NCBI GenBank assembly: GCA_029983695.1
Contig: JASBZB010000011.1
Span: 1 to 64,000, forward strand
Reading direction: 5' to 3'
DNA from: Lutispora sp003527145
GTDB taxonomy: Bacteria; Bacillota; Clostridia; Lutisporales; Lutisporaceae
DNA length: 64,000 nt
Shown here: piece after piece, positions 45,272 through 54,253 of the stretch
Layout: every line of letters begins with the position of its first letter
Position numbering within the stretch: the stretch's first letter is position 1
Translations under genes and position numbers: made by a program
The notes under the pieces: generated by a model
Seen by the model: the letters and a program-made list of their open reading frames with translations, nothing else
Told to the model about the DNA's origin: nothing
The model's database searches: none

Positions 45272-46997
45272 CAGCATAGATGAACTCATGCTTTATAAGG
45301 TAGAGTGGGATAGTATCCTCAAAGAGATTAATAATGACATATTATTTCTTGAACCAGACTGGATTTTATTTTGGTGGAAATTCTTTGGTGACAAACACGA
45401 CCTGTTTGTACTGATAGTTTTTAACGATGAAGAAATTGCAGGCATTTGCCCTCTAATGATAACAAACAAGGCAATCTATAATGAAATAAGATTTATTGGT
45501 AATAGAGAATCTAGCAGCAATGATTTTATTTTAAGAGATAAATATAGAGAAGAAGCCTTTGAATGCATATGCAATTTTTTAAGAAATTTAGAAGGAAAGA
45601 ATATCATCGCTTTTGACGTAATATCTGAGCAGTCTGCTAACTATGCTTTGCTGAATAAATATTTAAAAGTTAATAAAGTACCCTTTGTCTCGAAAGAAGT
45701 TATCTGCTACTTTCTTAATTTAAAAGATAATAGCTTTAAGGATCACTTTGAGGATAGATTTGGTAAAAAAACCAGACAGACAATGAATGGCAAAGAAAAA
45801 AAGCTAAAGAATCTGGGCAATCTGGCTTATAAAAGAGTCGTAACCTCTGATGAAATAGACGAGGTATTTGAAATACACGAAAAGAGATGGTTGCGGAAAA
45901 TAGGCAATAGCAGTTTTTCAAAGGGAGGAACTAAGGAGTTTTATAAAGAACTGGCCTTAAACAAAAATATGAAATTTAATATAAACGTAGATGCCATTAA
46001 ATTAAATAATAGAATTATTAGCTTCATGTACGGATTTGAATATAATAGTAAATATTTATCCCTCAGAATTGCTCATGATGATGACTTTTATTTTTTAAGC
46101 CCCGGTGAATTGGTATTTAAGAAAAAAATAGAGGAATGCTTTTCTTCTCAAATAGGTGTTTTTGACTTTGGGCTAGGTTACGAACCATATAAAGCTAAAT
46201 GGACCGATGATTATAAGCGAGCTTATAATACAATAATGCCTTCGGATAATTTGCTGTCTAGGCTAATTTTTTACATTAAATTTTGGACTAGAATAAAACT
46301 AATAATTGCATTAAAAAAGAATAAAAGAATTTATAATTTTAAAAAATACTATTTAGGAAAAATCAAATACTTTTTCACCAGTAAAAATATTTCGGATAAA
46401 ATTACGAGAATAAAGAGAGCAGTAGAGCGTGATGGATTATTATCAATTATTGCCAAGTCTTTTATTACTTCAACCGGTAAAATATTTAGCCATAAACAAT
46501 ATCTGATATTAGAAAAAAATATCGAGATTGTGGAGTTGCCTCAAAGCAATATGCAAGTTAAGGAAGCTGAAATGGATGATTTAGACGCTCTATCAAAGGC
46601 GATGAATGAATCTCCAAGTAGTATAGTAAGAAGATTTATAAATAAATACAAATGTTACATCACTTTACATGATGGCAAGATTATTCATTATTGCTGGATA
46701 GACTGCTCAAGTATTGAAATTTCAAATATTAAATTAAACATTTTATTTGGAAAGTCAGAGGTACACATATATGAGGCCTTTGTAGAAAAGAAATATAAAA
46801 ATAATTATGAATATATATTATCAAACGTTTTCAATCTCTTGTATAGGAATAGTTTTAGAAAATGTTATATTACTGTAAATAGTAGTGAAAAATCATTTGA
46901 AAATGAAATATATAAAAAAATATTTCATCCTAGATATAAGGTATTCGAAAAAAGACTGCTCAATACAGTCAAGCATAACATTGTTGAATTGAAGTAA
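45252..46997 (+). CDS. Tandem GNAT-fold acetyltransferase fusion
   Basis: About 581 residues. Residues 1-350 resemble the CelD/BcsL-type acetyltransferase domain (FLEPDWILFWWKFFG, SNDFILRDKY, GKKTRQTMNGKEKKL, FGLGYEPYKAKW). A basic linker follows. The last 170 residues (MQVKEAEMDDLDALSKAM ... EAFVEKKYKNNYEYILSNVFNLLYRN) form a second GNAT-like domain. Two acyl transfers to the glycan are suggested. The GTG at 45252 has AAAGGA 9 bases upstream; ATG 45243 abuts that site. It overlaps the deacetylase gene by 20 bases. Confidence 0.72.
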   Translation: MEIKVIDSIDELMLYKVEWDSILKEINNDILFLEPDWILFWWKFFGDKHDLFVLIVFNDEEIAGICPLMITNKAIYNEIRFIGNRESSSNDFILRDKYREEAFECICNFLRNLEGKNIIAFDVISEQSANYALLNKYLKVNKVPFVSKEVICYFLNLKDNSFKDHFEDRFGKKTRQTMNGKEKKLKNLGNLAYKRVVTSDEIDEVFEIHEKRWLRKIGNSSFSKGGTKEFYKELALNKNMKFNINVDAIKLNNRIISFMYGFEYNSKYLSLRIAHDDDFYFLSPGELVFKKKIEECFSSQIGVFDFGLGYEPYKAKWTDDYKRAYNTIMPSDNLLSRLIFYIKFWTRIKLIIALKKNKRIYNFKKYYLGKIKYFFTSKNISDKITRIKRAVERDGLLSIIAKSFITSTGKIFSHKQYLILEKNIEIVELPQSNMQVKEAEMDDLDALSKAMNESPSSIVRRFINKYKCYITLHDGKIIHYCWIDCSSIEISNIKLNILFGKSEVHIYEAFVEKKYKNNYEYILSNVFNLLYRNSFRKCYITVNSSEKSFENEIYKKIFHPRYKVFEKRLLNTVKHNIVELK

Positions 46998-47116
46998 GCG
47001 GATAAAACTAAATAGAGGGTAGGACACAAATGAAAAATTAAGCATATTATGTGTAAGGAATAAAAGATATGTATTGAGCAGCAAGGTAATATGATTCTAG
47101 TGGGGGCGGCCATATT

Positions 47117-48157
47117 ATGAGAGGTAAATATGCAAAATTGAATATAGGCAAAACATACTTAATAACAGGTGCAGCAGGCTTTATTGGGTTTCATTTATCC
47201 AAGAGACTGCTTGATGAAGGCTGCGCCGTTATAGGACTGGATAATCTCAATGAGTATTATGATGTCAATCTTAAAAAAGCAAGACTTGAGATTATTGAGA
47301 ACTATGGCTCATTTAAATTCATATGTGCAGATCTTCAGGACAAAGAGGCCTTGGAGAAGGTGTTTATAGAAAATAAAATAGATATTGCAGTTAATATGGC
47401 TGCACAAGCAGGAGTTAGATATAGCATATCAAATCCTGATATCTATATACAATCTAATATAGTAGGTTTCTTAAACCTGCTGGAGATGTGTAGGCACAAC
47501 AAGATAGAACATTTAGTATATGCCTCTTCCAGTTCGGTGTATGGAATGAATGTCAATATGCCCTTCTCAGTTCATCATAATGTAGATCATCCAATAAGTC
47601 TGTATGCTGCCACCAAAAAGTCAAACGAACTTATGGCACACACCTACAGCCATCTATATGGGCTGCCGACCACTGGCCTCAGGTTTTTTACCGTATATGG
47701 TCCCTGGGGAAGGCCGGATATGGCACTATTTTTATTTACAGATGCAATTATAAGCGATAGGCCTATTAAGGTGTTTAACAATGGAAAAATGAAAAGAGAT
47801 TTCACATATATAGATGATATTGTGGAGGGGGTAGTAAGCTTATTAAACAAGCCTCCAAAATCAAATAAGGAATGGGATATGCATATGGCAGACCCTGGAA
47901 CCAGCAGTGCGCCCTACAGAATATACAACATAGGAAACAATAGGCCTGTAGATTTAATGGAATTCATAGAGACGATAGAAGAAAAAATAGGCAAAAAGGC
48001 AAAAAAAGAATTTCTGCCGCTTCAAGATGGGGATGTGCCAATGACCTATGCCGAAGTGGATGATTTAATTAAGGATGTAGGCTTTAAGCCTGAAACAAAT
48101 ATTAATATGGGGATAGGAAAATTTGTTGAATGGTACAAAGAATATTATCAGAGGTAG
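47117..48157 (+). CDS. UDP-glucuronate 4-epimerase-like SDR
   Basis: 346 residues of the extended short-chain dehydrogenase family. NAD site ITGAAGFIGFHL, ASSSSVYG with catalytic Ser, and YAATKKSNE with Tyr and Lys. NLNEYYDVNLKKARLE and MAAQAGVRYS are typical of uronate epimerases (CapI/GAE). Together with the dehydrogenase at 41752 it would supply a uronic-type precursor. RBS is weak (GTGGGGG). Confidence 0.85.
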   Translation: MRGKYAKLNIGKTYLITGAAGFIGFHLSKRLLDEGCAVIGLDNLNEYYDVNLKKARLEIIENYGSFKFICADLQDKEALEKVFIENKIDIAVNMAAQAGVRYSISNPDIYIQSNIVGFLNLLEMCRHNKIEHLVYASSSSVYGMNVNMPFSVHHNVDHPISLYAATKKSNELMAHTYSHLYGLPTTGLRFFTVYGPWGRPDMALFLFTDAIISDRPIKVFNNGKMKRDFTYIDDIVEGVVSLLNKPPKSNKEWDMHMADPGTSSAPYRIYNIGNNRPVDLMEFIETIEEKIGKKAKKEFLPLQDGDVPMTYAEVDDLIKDVGFKPETNINMGIGKFVEWYKEYYQR

Positions 48158-48160
48158 TAT

Positions 48161-49372
48161 ATGAAATATGATATTGATATTAACAATGAAAAGACATTGA
48201 GCGGCAAGATAATATTATTTCTGTTCTGTTTATATTTCATACTTAAACCATTTTACTTTTGGACCAGCGGGTTACCGCAAGTATCCGATGCCATATTATT
48301 GATTATGACAGTTCTTTATTTATTTAAGGACAGATTTATCATAAGTTTTTCAAAGAAATCTAAAATATTTATATGTACCAGCTTGGTATTTGTGTTATAT
48401 GTAATATTTATAAATACCATATGGTCATTAATACTTAATGGAAATTTAGAAGTTTTCACGGCATCTGCATTTTATATATATAACTTTGTGGTAAGCTTGA
48501 TGGTTTTGATGCTATATTATGAATACCAAGATGTTTTCTATAAGTATATGTATAAATCAATTCTGATATCTATTTTTATGCAGTTAGTTATTTACTTAGC
48601 TAGCGGCGGATTTGACGGAACGAGGTCACTGGGTTTTTTTAATAATCCTAATCAACTTGGTTATCACAATCTATTAATGCTCGCATTTCTTATTATGATT
48701 AGCCAAAGAAAAAAGCTTAAGACGGGGTTGTACTTGACCAGCGTATTATCAACTTTGATTTTATGTTTTTCATCCTTGTCAAAGGCTGCCATTATTGCAT
48801 ATGCCGGCATGCTGTTTTACTATTCGTTTATTAAAATGATGGCAAAAACTTTTGATAAAAAAGCATTTATTTATATGCTCATTGCTACATTGATAATATC
48901 AGCAGCATATTATTTTAATAGGGAAGTCATTGCTTCGAATCAACTTTATATTTCAGTTATGAATAGAGTTTCAACAATAGGTATGGACAGGGATGACAAT
49001 TTAGCTGGTAGAGGATATTATAGATTGATACACTATCCTCAATATTTGATATTCGGCGCAGGTGAAGGTGAATACTTAAGGTTTAAATATTATATAGAGT
49101 TTCACTCAACATTAGGAAATATCTTAATGTCTTACGGGATAATTGGCCTATTCTTATACTTGGCTTCAATCATATTTGCCATTAAGAATAACGGATGGAA
49201 AGATACATATATAATATTCTTTATTTTTCTATATGGTTTGACCCATAATGGCATAAGAAATACATTATTATGGATATTGGTTGCATCAATAAGCGGGGAA
49301 GATATCAGTACTAATGCTGTTAAGTATAACAGTTTAGGGAAGGAGGGTTTATTAAATGGAGGATTCGATTAA
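48161..49372 (+). CDS. Wzy-like O-antigen/EPS polymerase
   Basis: 403 residues with about 11 helices. The large loop near residues 255-315 (MNRVSTIGMDRDDNLAGRGYYRLIHYPQYLIFGAGEGEYLRF) resembles the Wzy_C/O-antigen ligase region with GRG and the loop ending in HSTLGNILMSYGIIGL. Polymerises repeat units outside the membrane. It follows the epimerase by 3 bases and overlaps the next gene by 17 bases. Confidence 0.8.
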   Translation: MKYDIDINNEKTLSGKIILFLFCLYFILKPFYFWTSGLPQVSDAILLIMTVLYLFKDRFIISFSKKSKIFICTSLVFVLYVIFINTIWSLILNGNLEVFTASAFYIYNFVVSLMVLMLYYEYQDVFYKYMYKSILISIFMQLVIYLASGGFDGTRSLGFFNNPNQLGYHNLLMLAFLIMISQRKKLKTGLYLTSVLSTLILCFSSLSKAAIIAYAGMLFYYSFIKMMAKTFDKKAFIYMLIATLIISAAYYFNREVIASNQLYISVMNRVSTIGMDRDDNLAGRGYYRLIHYPQYLIFGAGEGEYLRFKYYIEFHSTLGNILMSYGIIGLFLYLASIIFAIKNNGWKDTYIIFFIFLYGLTHNGIRNTLLWILVASISGEDISTNAVKYNSLGKEGLLNGGFD

Positions 49373-50105
49373 TAAAAGCAGCATACAGCTTATGTCATTG
49401 AATATGATGATGGAAATGGATAGAATATGCAAAAAAAATGACTTAAAATATTATTTGGCATATGGTACCGTACTGGGAGCTGTTAGACATAAAGGCTTTA
49501 TACCCTGGGACGATGATATTGACATCATAGTGGACATTGACAATTATAAAAGGTTTTGCGATATAATCCGGCATGAAATTCCAGAAGATTATGTTTTATA
49601 TTCTGCAGACCAAGACCTAAATTATGATTCGCTAAAAGCAAGAATTAGTATTAGAAAATATTTCCATCATATAATTCATATTGATATATTTCCTATAGTT
49701 GGGGTGCCCAAATCTGAAACAGGCCGTAAACTCTTTTGTAATATTTGTCATATTTTGTACAGATCTTATTTCGTTAAAAAAGTTAATATCAATGTCAATT
49801 ACAAAGGTAACAAAAAAAAGAGAATAATTACTCTCATAGTAAAGCTGATGCTTAAGCCGGTACCTGCAAGATTAATAAAATTTATATTTCATAAGCTAAG
49901 CACTTTATATCATATAAAAGAATCTGACATTATTTATAATATTTGCGGTTGCTATGGATATAAAGAACTAATTCCAAAAGAATATATAGGCGAACCGGTT
50001 TTGCTTGAATTTGAGGGTCTTGCCCTCCCAGCGCCGGAGAAATGGGATGCTTACCTAACCCATCTATATGGTGACTATATGACCCCAATACAAGGCAATT
50101 CTTAA
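49356..50105 (+). CDS. LicD-family phosphotransferase
   Basis: 249 residues. The LicD signature is complete: YYLAYGTVLGAVRHKGFIPWDDDIDI near residues 30-55, with the nucleotidyltransferase-type Asp cluster. IHIDIFPIVGVPKS and PAPEKWDAYLTHLYGDYM follow. LicD proteins transfer phosphocholine or other phospho-alcohols from CDP donors to glycans. The next gene encodes a cytidylyltransferase, which fits. RBS GGGAAGGAGG. Confidence 0.9.
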   Translation: MEDSINKSSIQLMSLNMMMEMDRICKKNDLKYYLAYGTVLGAVRHKGFIPWDDDIDIIVDIDNYKRFCDIIRHEIPEDYVLYSADQDLNYDSLKARISIRKYFHHIIHIDIFPIVGVPKSETGRKLFCNICHILYRSYFVKKVNINVNYKGNKKKRIITLIVKLMLKPVPARLIKFIFHKLSTLYHIKESDIIYNICGCYGYKELIPKEYIGEPVLLEFEGLALPAPEKWDAYLTHLYGDYMTPIQGNS

Positions 50106-50139
50106 AAAGTTACTGAAATATAAAGATGATGGTGGTTTT

Positions 50140-51465
50140 ATGAAAAAAGTTATAACATATGGAACCTATGACCTATTTCATGAAGGACATTATAATCTGC
50201 TTAAGAGGGCAAAGGAATTAGGTAATTATTTAATAGTAGGAGTTACTACGGAGAATTATGATAATAGCCGTGGAAAGTTAAATGTTCAAGAGAGCTTGAT
50301 GAAAAGAATAGAAAATGTTAAGAATAGTGGCTTTGCTGATGAAATAATTGTAGAAGAATATGAAGGGCAAAAGATTAATGATATCCAAAAATATAATATT
50401 GATGTTTTTGCAATTGGCTCAGATTGGTTAGGTAAATTTGATTACATCAAAGAGTATTGCGACGTGGTCTATTTGGAAAGAACAAAAGGGATATCAAGCA
50501 CTCAATTAAGAGCCGATAAATATGGAATTATTAAGCTGGGCATAGTTGGATGCGGAAGAATTGCTCAAAGACTTATCTCAGAAGCTAAGTTCGTTAGCGG
50601 TGTAAATGTTGAAGGAGCATATGAAGCTGATGAGAGTTCACTCAAGCACTTTACTAAAAAGAATGAATTGGCTTTTTTATCTATAAATTTTGATGAATTT
50701 CTTGATAAGGTAAATGCTGTCTATATAACAACTTGCTATATTACTCATTATGATTATGTAAAAAGAGCGCTGGAAAAAGGGAAACATGTATTATGTGATA
50801 AACCTATGGCTTTATCAGTTAAAGAAACAGATGAACTTTATACGCTAGCCCAAGACAAGAAATGCGTGCTTTTAGAGGCTATAGAAACCGCATATTTCCC
50901 AGGGTTTTTAAGGCTGATAAGTGTTGCCAAAACAGGATTGATAGGCAGTATAAAAAATATTGACGCAACATTTGCAAGATCAGATATAAACGCTGCGGTA
51001 AAGAGCGCAATGGAGCTAGCATCATATCCCTTATTAGCGATATTTAAAATATTAGGTGAAAACGTAGAGAAGGTTGAGTTCTATTCTTATTGGGACAGCG
51101 GAAAAGATTCGGATTTGTTTACCAAAATAAATTTAAAATATAAGGATGCTATTGCAACGGTAAAGATAGGATCGGGGGTAAAATATGAAGGGGATCTTAT
51201 TATTTCAGGAACAAAAGGGTATATATATGTACCGGCGCCGTGGTGGAAGACAGAGTATTTTGAAATACGTTTTGATAATTCCGCTAATAACAAGAAGCAT
51301 TATTATAAATTAGAGGGCTATGGATTAAGATATGAATTAGCTGAGTTTATATCAATGATAAATAATAAAGAATTAACAACATATAAATTGAATCAAAATG
51401 AATCGGTTAAAATTGCTTGGATTATTGAAAGGTTTAGAAATAAAAAAAATGTGTATAGCATCTGA
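50140..51465 (+). CDS. Cytidylyltransferase fused to Gfo/Idh/MocA oxidoreductase
   Basis: 441 residues. Residues 1-127 are a TagD/Gct-type cytidylyltransferase: TYGTYDLFHEGHYNLLKRA with the HxGH motif, VGVTTENYDNSRGK, and the late RTKGISST. Residues 130-441 are an NAD(P)-dependent oxidoreductase: LGIVGCGRIAQR, VYITTCYITHYDYVKRALEKGKHVLCDKPMAL. One protein could therefore make and activate a polyol or related phosphate as a CDP donor for the LicD enzyme next door. The actual metabolite is unknown. Confidence 0.88.
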   Translation: MKKVITYGTYDLFHEGHYNLLKRAKELGNYLIVGVTTENYDNSRGKLNVQESLMKRIENVKNSGFADEIIVEEYEGQKINDIQKYNIDVFAIGSDWLGKFDYIKEYCDVVYLERTKGISSTQLRADKYGIIKLGIVGCGRIAQRLISEAKFVSGVNVEGAYEADESSLKHFTKKNELAFLSINFDEFLDKVNAVYITTCYITHYDYVKRALEKGKHVLCDKPMALSVKETDELYTLAQDKKCVLLEAIETAYFPGFLRLISVAKTGLIGSIKNIDATFARSDINAAVKSAMELASYPLLAIFKILGENVEKVEFYSYWDSGKDSDLFTKINLKYKDAIATVKIGSGVKYEGDLIISGTKGYIYVPAPWWKTEYFEIRFDNSANNKKHYYKLEGYGLRYELAEFISMINNKELTTYKLNQNESVKIAWIIERFRNKKNVYSI

Positions 51466-51516
51466 TATTTAAAATAAGCCAACCATAGTAAACATAAACT
51501 TTAAGGGGGATTAATA

Positions 51517-52182
51517 ATGGAGCAAATCAATATTATAGAGCTGTTATTGATCCTTAGAAAAAGATTTTGGTTTATTGCCGTATTTATTATTACATTTGCT
51601 GCAATAAGCGGTCTTATAAGCTTTTTTATTGTAGAAGCGGAATATCAAACATATACAACCCTAGTTATTGGGGGAATAGGTGACTATAAGGAAAAGGTTG
51701 AGTATGCAGATGTGCTGATAAATCAAAAGCTGGTTTCTACCTATGGCGAAATTGCGAAAAGCAAAATGGTAGCAAGGGAGTTAATTTCGAACTTGGGATT
51801 GAGCTATACCGATGAAGAGCTAGATAAGAAAATTGAAGTAGCAATAATAAAGGGTACTGAGATAATTAAGATATCAGTAAAAGATAAGGATGGAGGAGTT
51901 GCTGCTCGCATTGCCGATGAGCTTGCAAGAGTTTTTATTTATAACATTGTTAATGTGATGAAGATAAAAAATATACAAGTAGTCGACAAAGCTGTAGTAC
52001 CGGTAAAGCCTTATAAACCAAAACCAGTTGTTAGTATGGCTATTGCATCAGTTTTAGGGAGCATGTTAGGTATCATTTCTGTACTTGCTTATGAGAATTT
52101 TGACAGCATTATAAAAAACACTGATGATATAGAGAAAAATTTAGGTCTACCTATCATTGGCATCATACCAAAGATTACATAA
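51517..52182 (+). CDS. Wzz/YveK chain-length determinant, copy 1
   Basis: 221 residues. Two helices (about 18-39 and 174-193) flank an extracellular Wzz domain. EYQTYTTLVIGG, NQKLVSTYGEIAKSKMVARELI and the Pro-rich VVPVKPYKPKP before helix 2 are typical. These membrane adaptors activate the BY-kinase and set polymer length. Ends near LGLPIIGIIPK, the start of the kinase-type fusion in other bacteria. RBS AAGGGGG. Confidence 0.88.
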   Translation: MEQINIIELLLILRKRFWFIAVFIITFAAISGLISFFIVEAEYQTYTTLVIGGIGDYKEKVEYADVLINQKLVSTYGEIAKSKMVARELISNLGLSYTDEELDKKIEVAIIKGTEIIKISVKDKDGGVAARIADELARVFIYNIVNVMKIKNIQVVDKAVVPVKPYKPKPVVSMAIASVLGSMLGIISVLAYENFDSIIKNTDDIEKNLGLPIIGIIPKIT

Positions 52183-52317
52183 ATCAATCAGCTTGCCTGA
52201 CAATCACATAGCTTTATCCCTGAATATATTGTATCAAAGCTATTATTGCTAGAAATGCATATAACATATACAAGTGTATATGTTTGTGAGCGGAGTATGC
52301 GGGAAGAAGGATTTTCA

Positions 52318-53244
52318 ATGAGAAGATATCTTGCTGTTTTGAGCGTAACCTTTATTACAATTCTGCTTATATGGTTTGGCAACAGGTTTGGTTATCAAGG
52401 CCATCCAAACTTTACAACTGAGATATACCAATATATTAATAAAAGCGATGCAGACTTTAACAATTTAAGTGCTTTTAAAAAGTCGATAATAGACAGCAAA
52501 AGGGAAAACCTACTAATACTTGGCATAGAGGGTAAGGCAAGAACAGATGTTATTATATTTTTAAGTTTTGATCCAAAATATAATAACTTAGATATAATAT
52601 CTATACCAAGGGACACATATTATTATGAAAAAGGATATGAAAGAGGTGACCAAAGAAAAATAAATGCGGTATATGGAAGAAAAAAGGAAAAAGGAAGCAT
52701 GGAAGCAGTAGGAAAGATACTTGGAGGTCCACCTATAAATAATTATATTGCTATAGAATACGAAGGAGTAGAGGCTTTAATAGATACTTTAGGAGGAATA
52801 GAGATAGAGGTTCCATGCCATATGGAAGTTGGAGGAATAGAAATAAATGAAGGGCTGCAAAAATTAGACGGGAAACAAGCTCTCCAATTCTTAAGATTCA
52901 GAAAAGGATATAGGGATGGGGATTTAGGGCGAATTAAAGTGCATCAGAAGTTTATTGATAAAGTTATAAATAAATTCTTAAGTTCAAGCTTTTTAGAAAT
53001 TATAAAAGCTGGCTATGGTTCAATAAAAACAGATATGTCATTGGAGGAAGCAATGGCATACGCAAAACAACTGAAAAAAATAAAAGAAGAAAATATATCA
53101 ATGAGGATTCTACCGGGAAAAGCAGGATACAAAGAGTTTGGAGGCAAAAACTGGTCATTTTATTTTCATGATCCAATTGAGACAAAGGCACTTATCAAAA
53201 CTATTTTTTACGTTTATAAAAAAACTATTTTAGAAATGGAATAA
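52318..53244 (+). CDS. LytR-CpsA-Psr (LCP) family transferase
   Basis: About 308 residues. One N-terminal signal-anchor helix (YLAVLSVTFITILLIWFG) is followed by an extracellular LCP domain: ENLLILGIEGKARTDVIIFLSF, SIPRDTYY with catalytic Arg, INAVYGRKKEKGSMEAVGKILG, and LQKLDGKQALQFLRFRKGYRDGDLGRIKVHQ. LCP enzymes attach lipid-linked glycopolymers to peptidoglycan, so the product is probably wall-bound. ATG 52318 follows AGAAGGA; in-frame starts upstream lack a site. Confidence 0.92.
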   Translation: MRRYLAVLSVTFITILLIWFGNRFGYQGHPNFTTEIYQYINKSDADFNNLSAFKKSIIDSKRENLLILGIEGKARTDVIIFLSFDPKYNNLDIISIPRDTYYYEKGYERGDQRKINAVYGRKKEKGSMEAVGKILGGPPINNYIAIEYEGVEALIDTLGGIEIEVPCHMEVGGIEINEGLQKLDGKQALQFLRFRKGYRDGDLGRIKVHQKFIDKVINKFLSSSFLEIIKAGYGSIKTDMSLEEAMAYAKQLKKIKEENISMRILPGKAGYKEFGGKNWSFYFHDPIETKALIKTIFYVYKKTILEME

Positions 53245-53295
53245 CTAAAGCATTTAATATTTCATATATTTATTCTGTTAAGGGAGTAAGCCTTT

Positions 53296-54216
53296 ATGTG
53301 TACGGTATTAGTCACAGGAGGGGCAGGTTTTATAGGATCTGCTGTTGTTGATCTGCTATTATCAAATGGTCATAAGGTTGTTGTAGTGGACAATTTATCA
53401 AATGGCAATATGGATAACGTGAACAAAGCTTCAATATTTTATAATATGGATATAACTGATTTGAAGCTATCCAACATTTTTGAGATTGAAAGGCCCCAGT
53501 ATGTCATTCATATGGCAGCCCAAATCAATGTTGAGAAATCAATAAAGGATCCGATTTCTGATGCAAATATAAACATCATTGGCTCCATAAATATCCTGGA
53601 ATGCTGCAGGAGAAGCGGAGTTCAAAAAATAATCTATTCATCAACTGCTGCAGTGTACGGAAATCCTTTATATCTGGGTATAGATGAAAAGCATGAGTTA
53701 AATCCTATCTCATTTTACGGAATATCTAAATATATTACAGAACGGTATATAAAATTGTTTAATGCTCTCTGTGGGTTGAATTATACAATACTCAGATATT
53801 CCAATGTATATGGAATACGCCAGAGCATTTCAGGGGAAGGCGGAGTTATACCGTGCTTTATCATGCATATGTTAAAGGGCGAAAAACCAACGATTTATGG
53901 CAATGGCGACCAGACTAGAGATTTTATATATGTTGATGACGTTGCCAGAGCTAACATTCTTGCATTGGAAAAGGGTGATAATGAAATATTTAATATTGGC
54001 ACCGGAATAGAAGTAAGTATTAATGATTTATTAAAATCCTTAAGCAGTATAATTGGAGACTGTATTCCTTTATATAAGAGAGAAAAGAAAGGGGATATTA
54101 GGTATTGCTATTTTGACATTAGAAAGTCATCGGGTATATTAGGGTGGGAGCCTGAATATATGTTAAAAGAAGGTTTGGATAATACAATTCAATGGTATTC
54201 AAAGCTTCTTGCTTAA
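53296..54216 (+). CDS. NAD-dependent epimerase (GalE-like SDR)
   Basis: 306 residues. VLVTGGAGFIGSAVVDLLLSNGHKVVVVDNLSNG, IYSSTAAVYGNP, YGISKYITERYIK with the Tyr-X3-Lys pair, and RYSNVYGIRQ. It resembles UDP-glucose/UDP-GlcNAc 4-epimerases of the short (about 310 residue) type. RBS GGGAG. A second epimerase in the same locus lies at 47117, so at least two epimerised sugars are expected. Confidence 0.88.
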   Translation: MCTVLVTGGAGFIGSAVVDLLLSNGHKVVVVDNLSNGNMDNVNKASIFYNMDITDLKLSNIFEIERPQYVIHMAAQINVEKSIKDPISDANINIIGSINILECCRRSGVQKIIYSSTAAVYGNPLYLGIDEKHELNPISFYGISKYITERYIKLFNALCGLNYTILRYSNVYGIRQSISGEGGVIPCFIMHMLKGEKPTIYGNGDQTRDFIYVDDVARANILALEKGDNEIFNIGTGIEVSINDLLKSLSSIIGDCIPLYKREKKGDIRYCYFDIRKSSGILGWEPEYMLKEGLDNTIQWYSKLLA

Positions 54217-54253
54217 AATAGTTTTCCAATAGGATAGTATTGGGGCAGATAGA

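Noticed and set aside
52260..52290. Palindrome ACATATACAAGTGTATATGT before the LCP gene
   Set aside because: AT-rich and without a T tract or promoter context; too weak to name as an operator.
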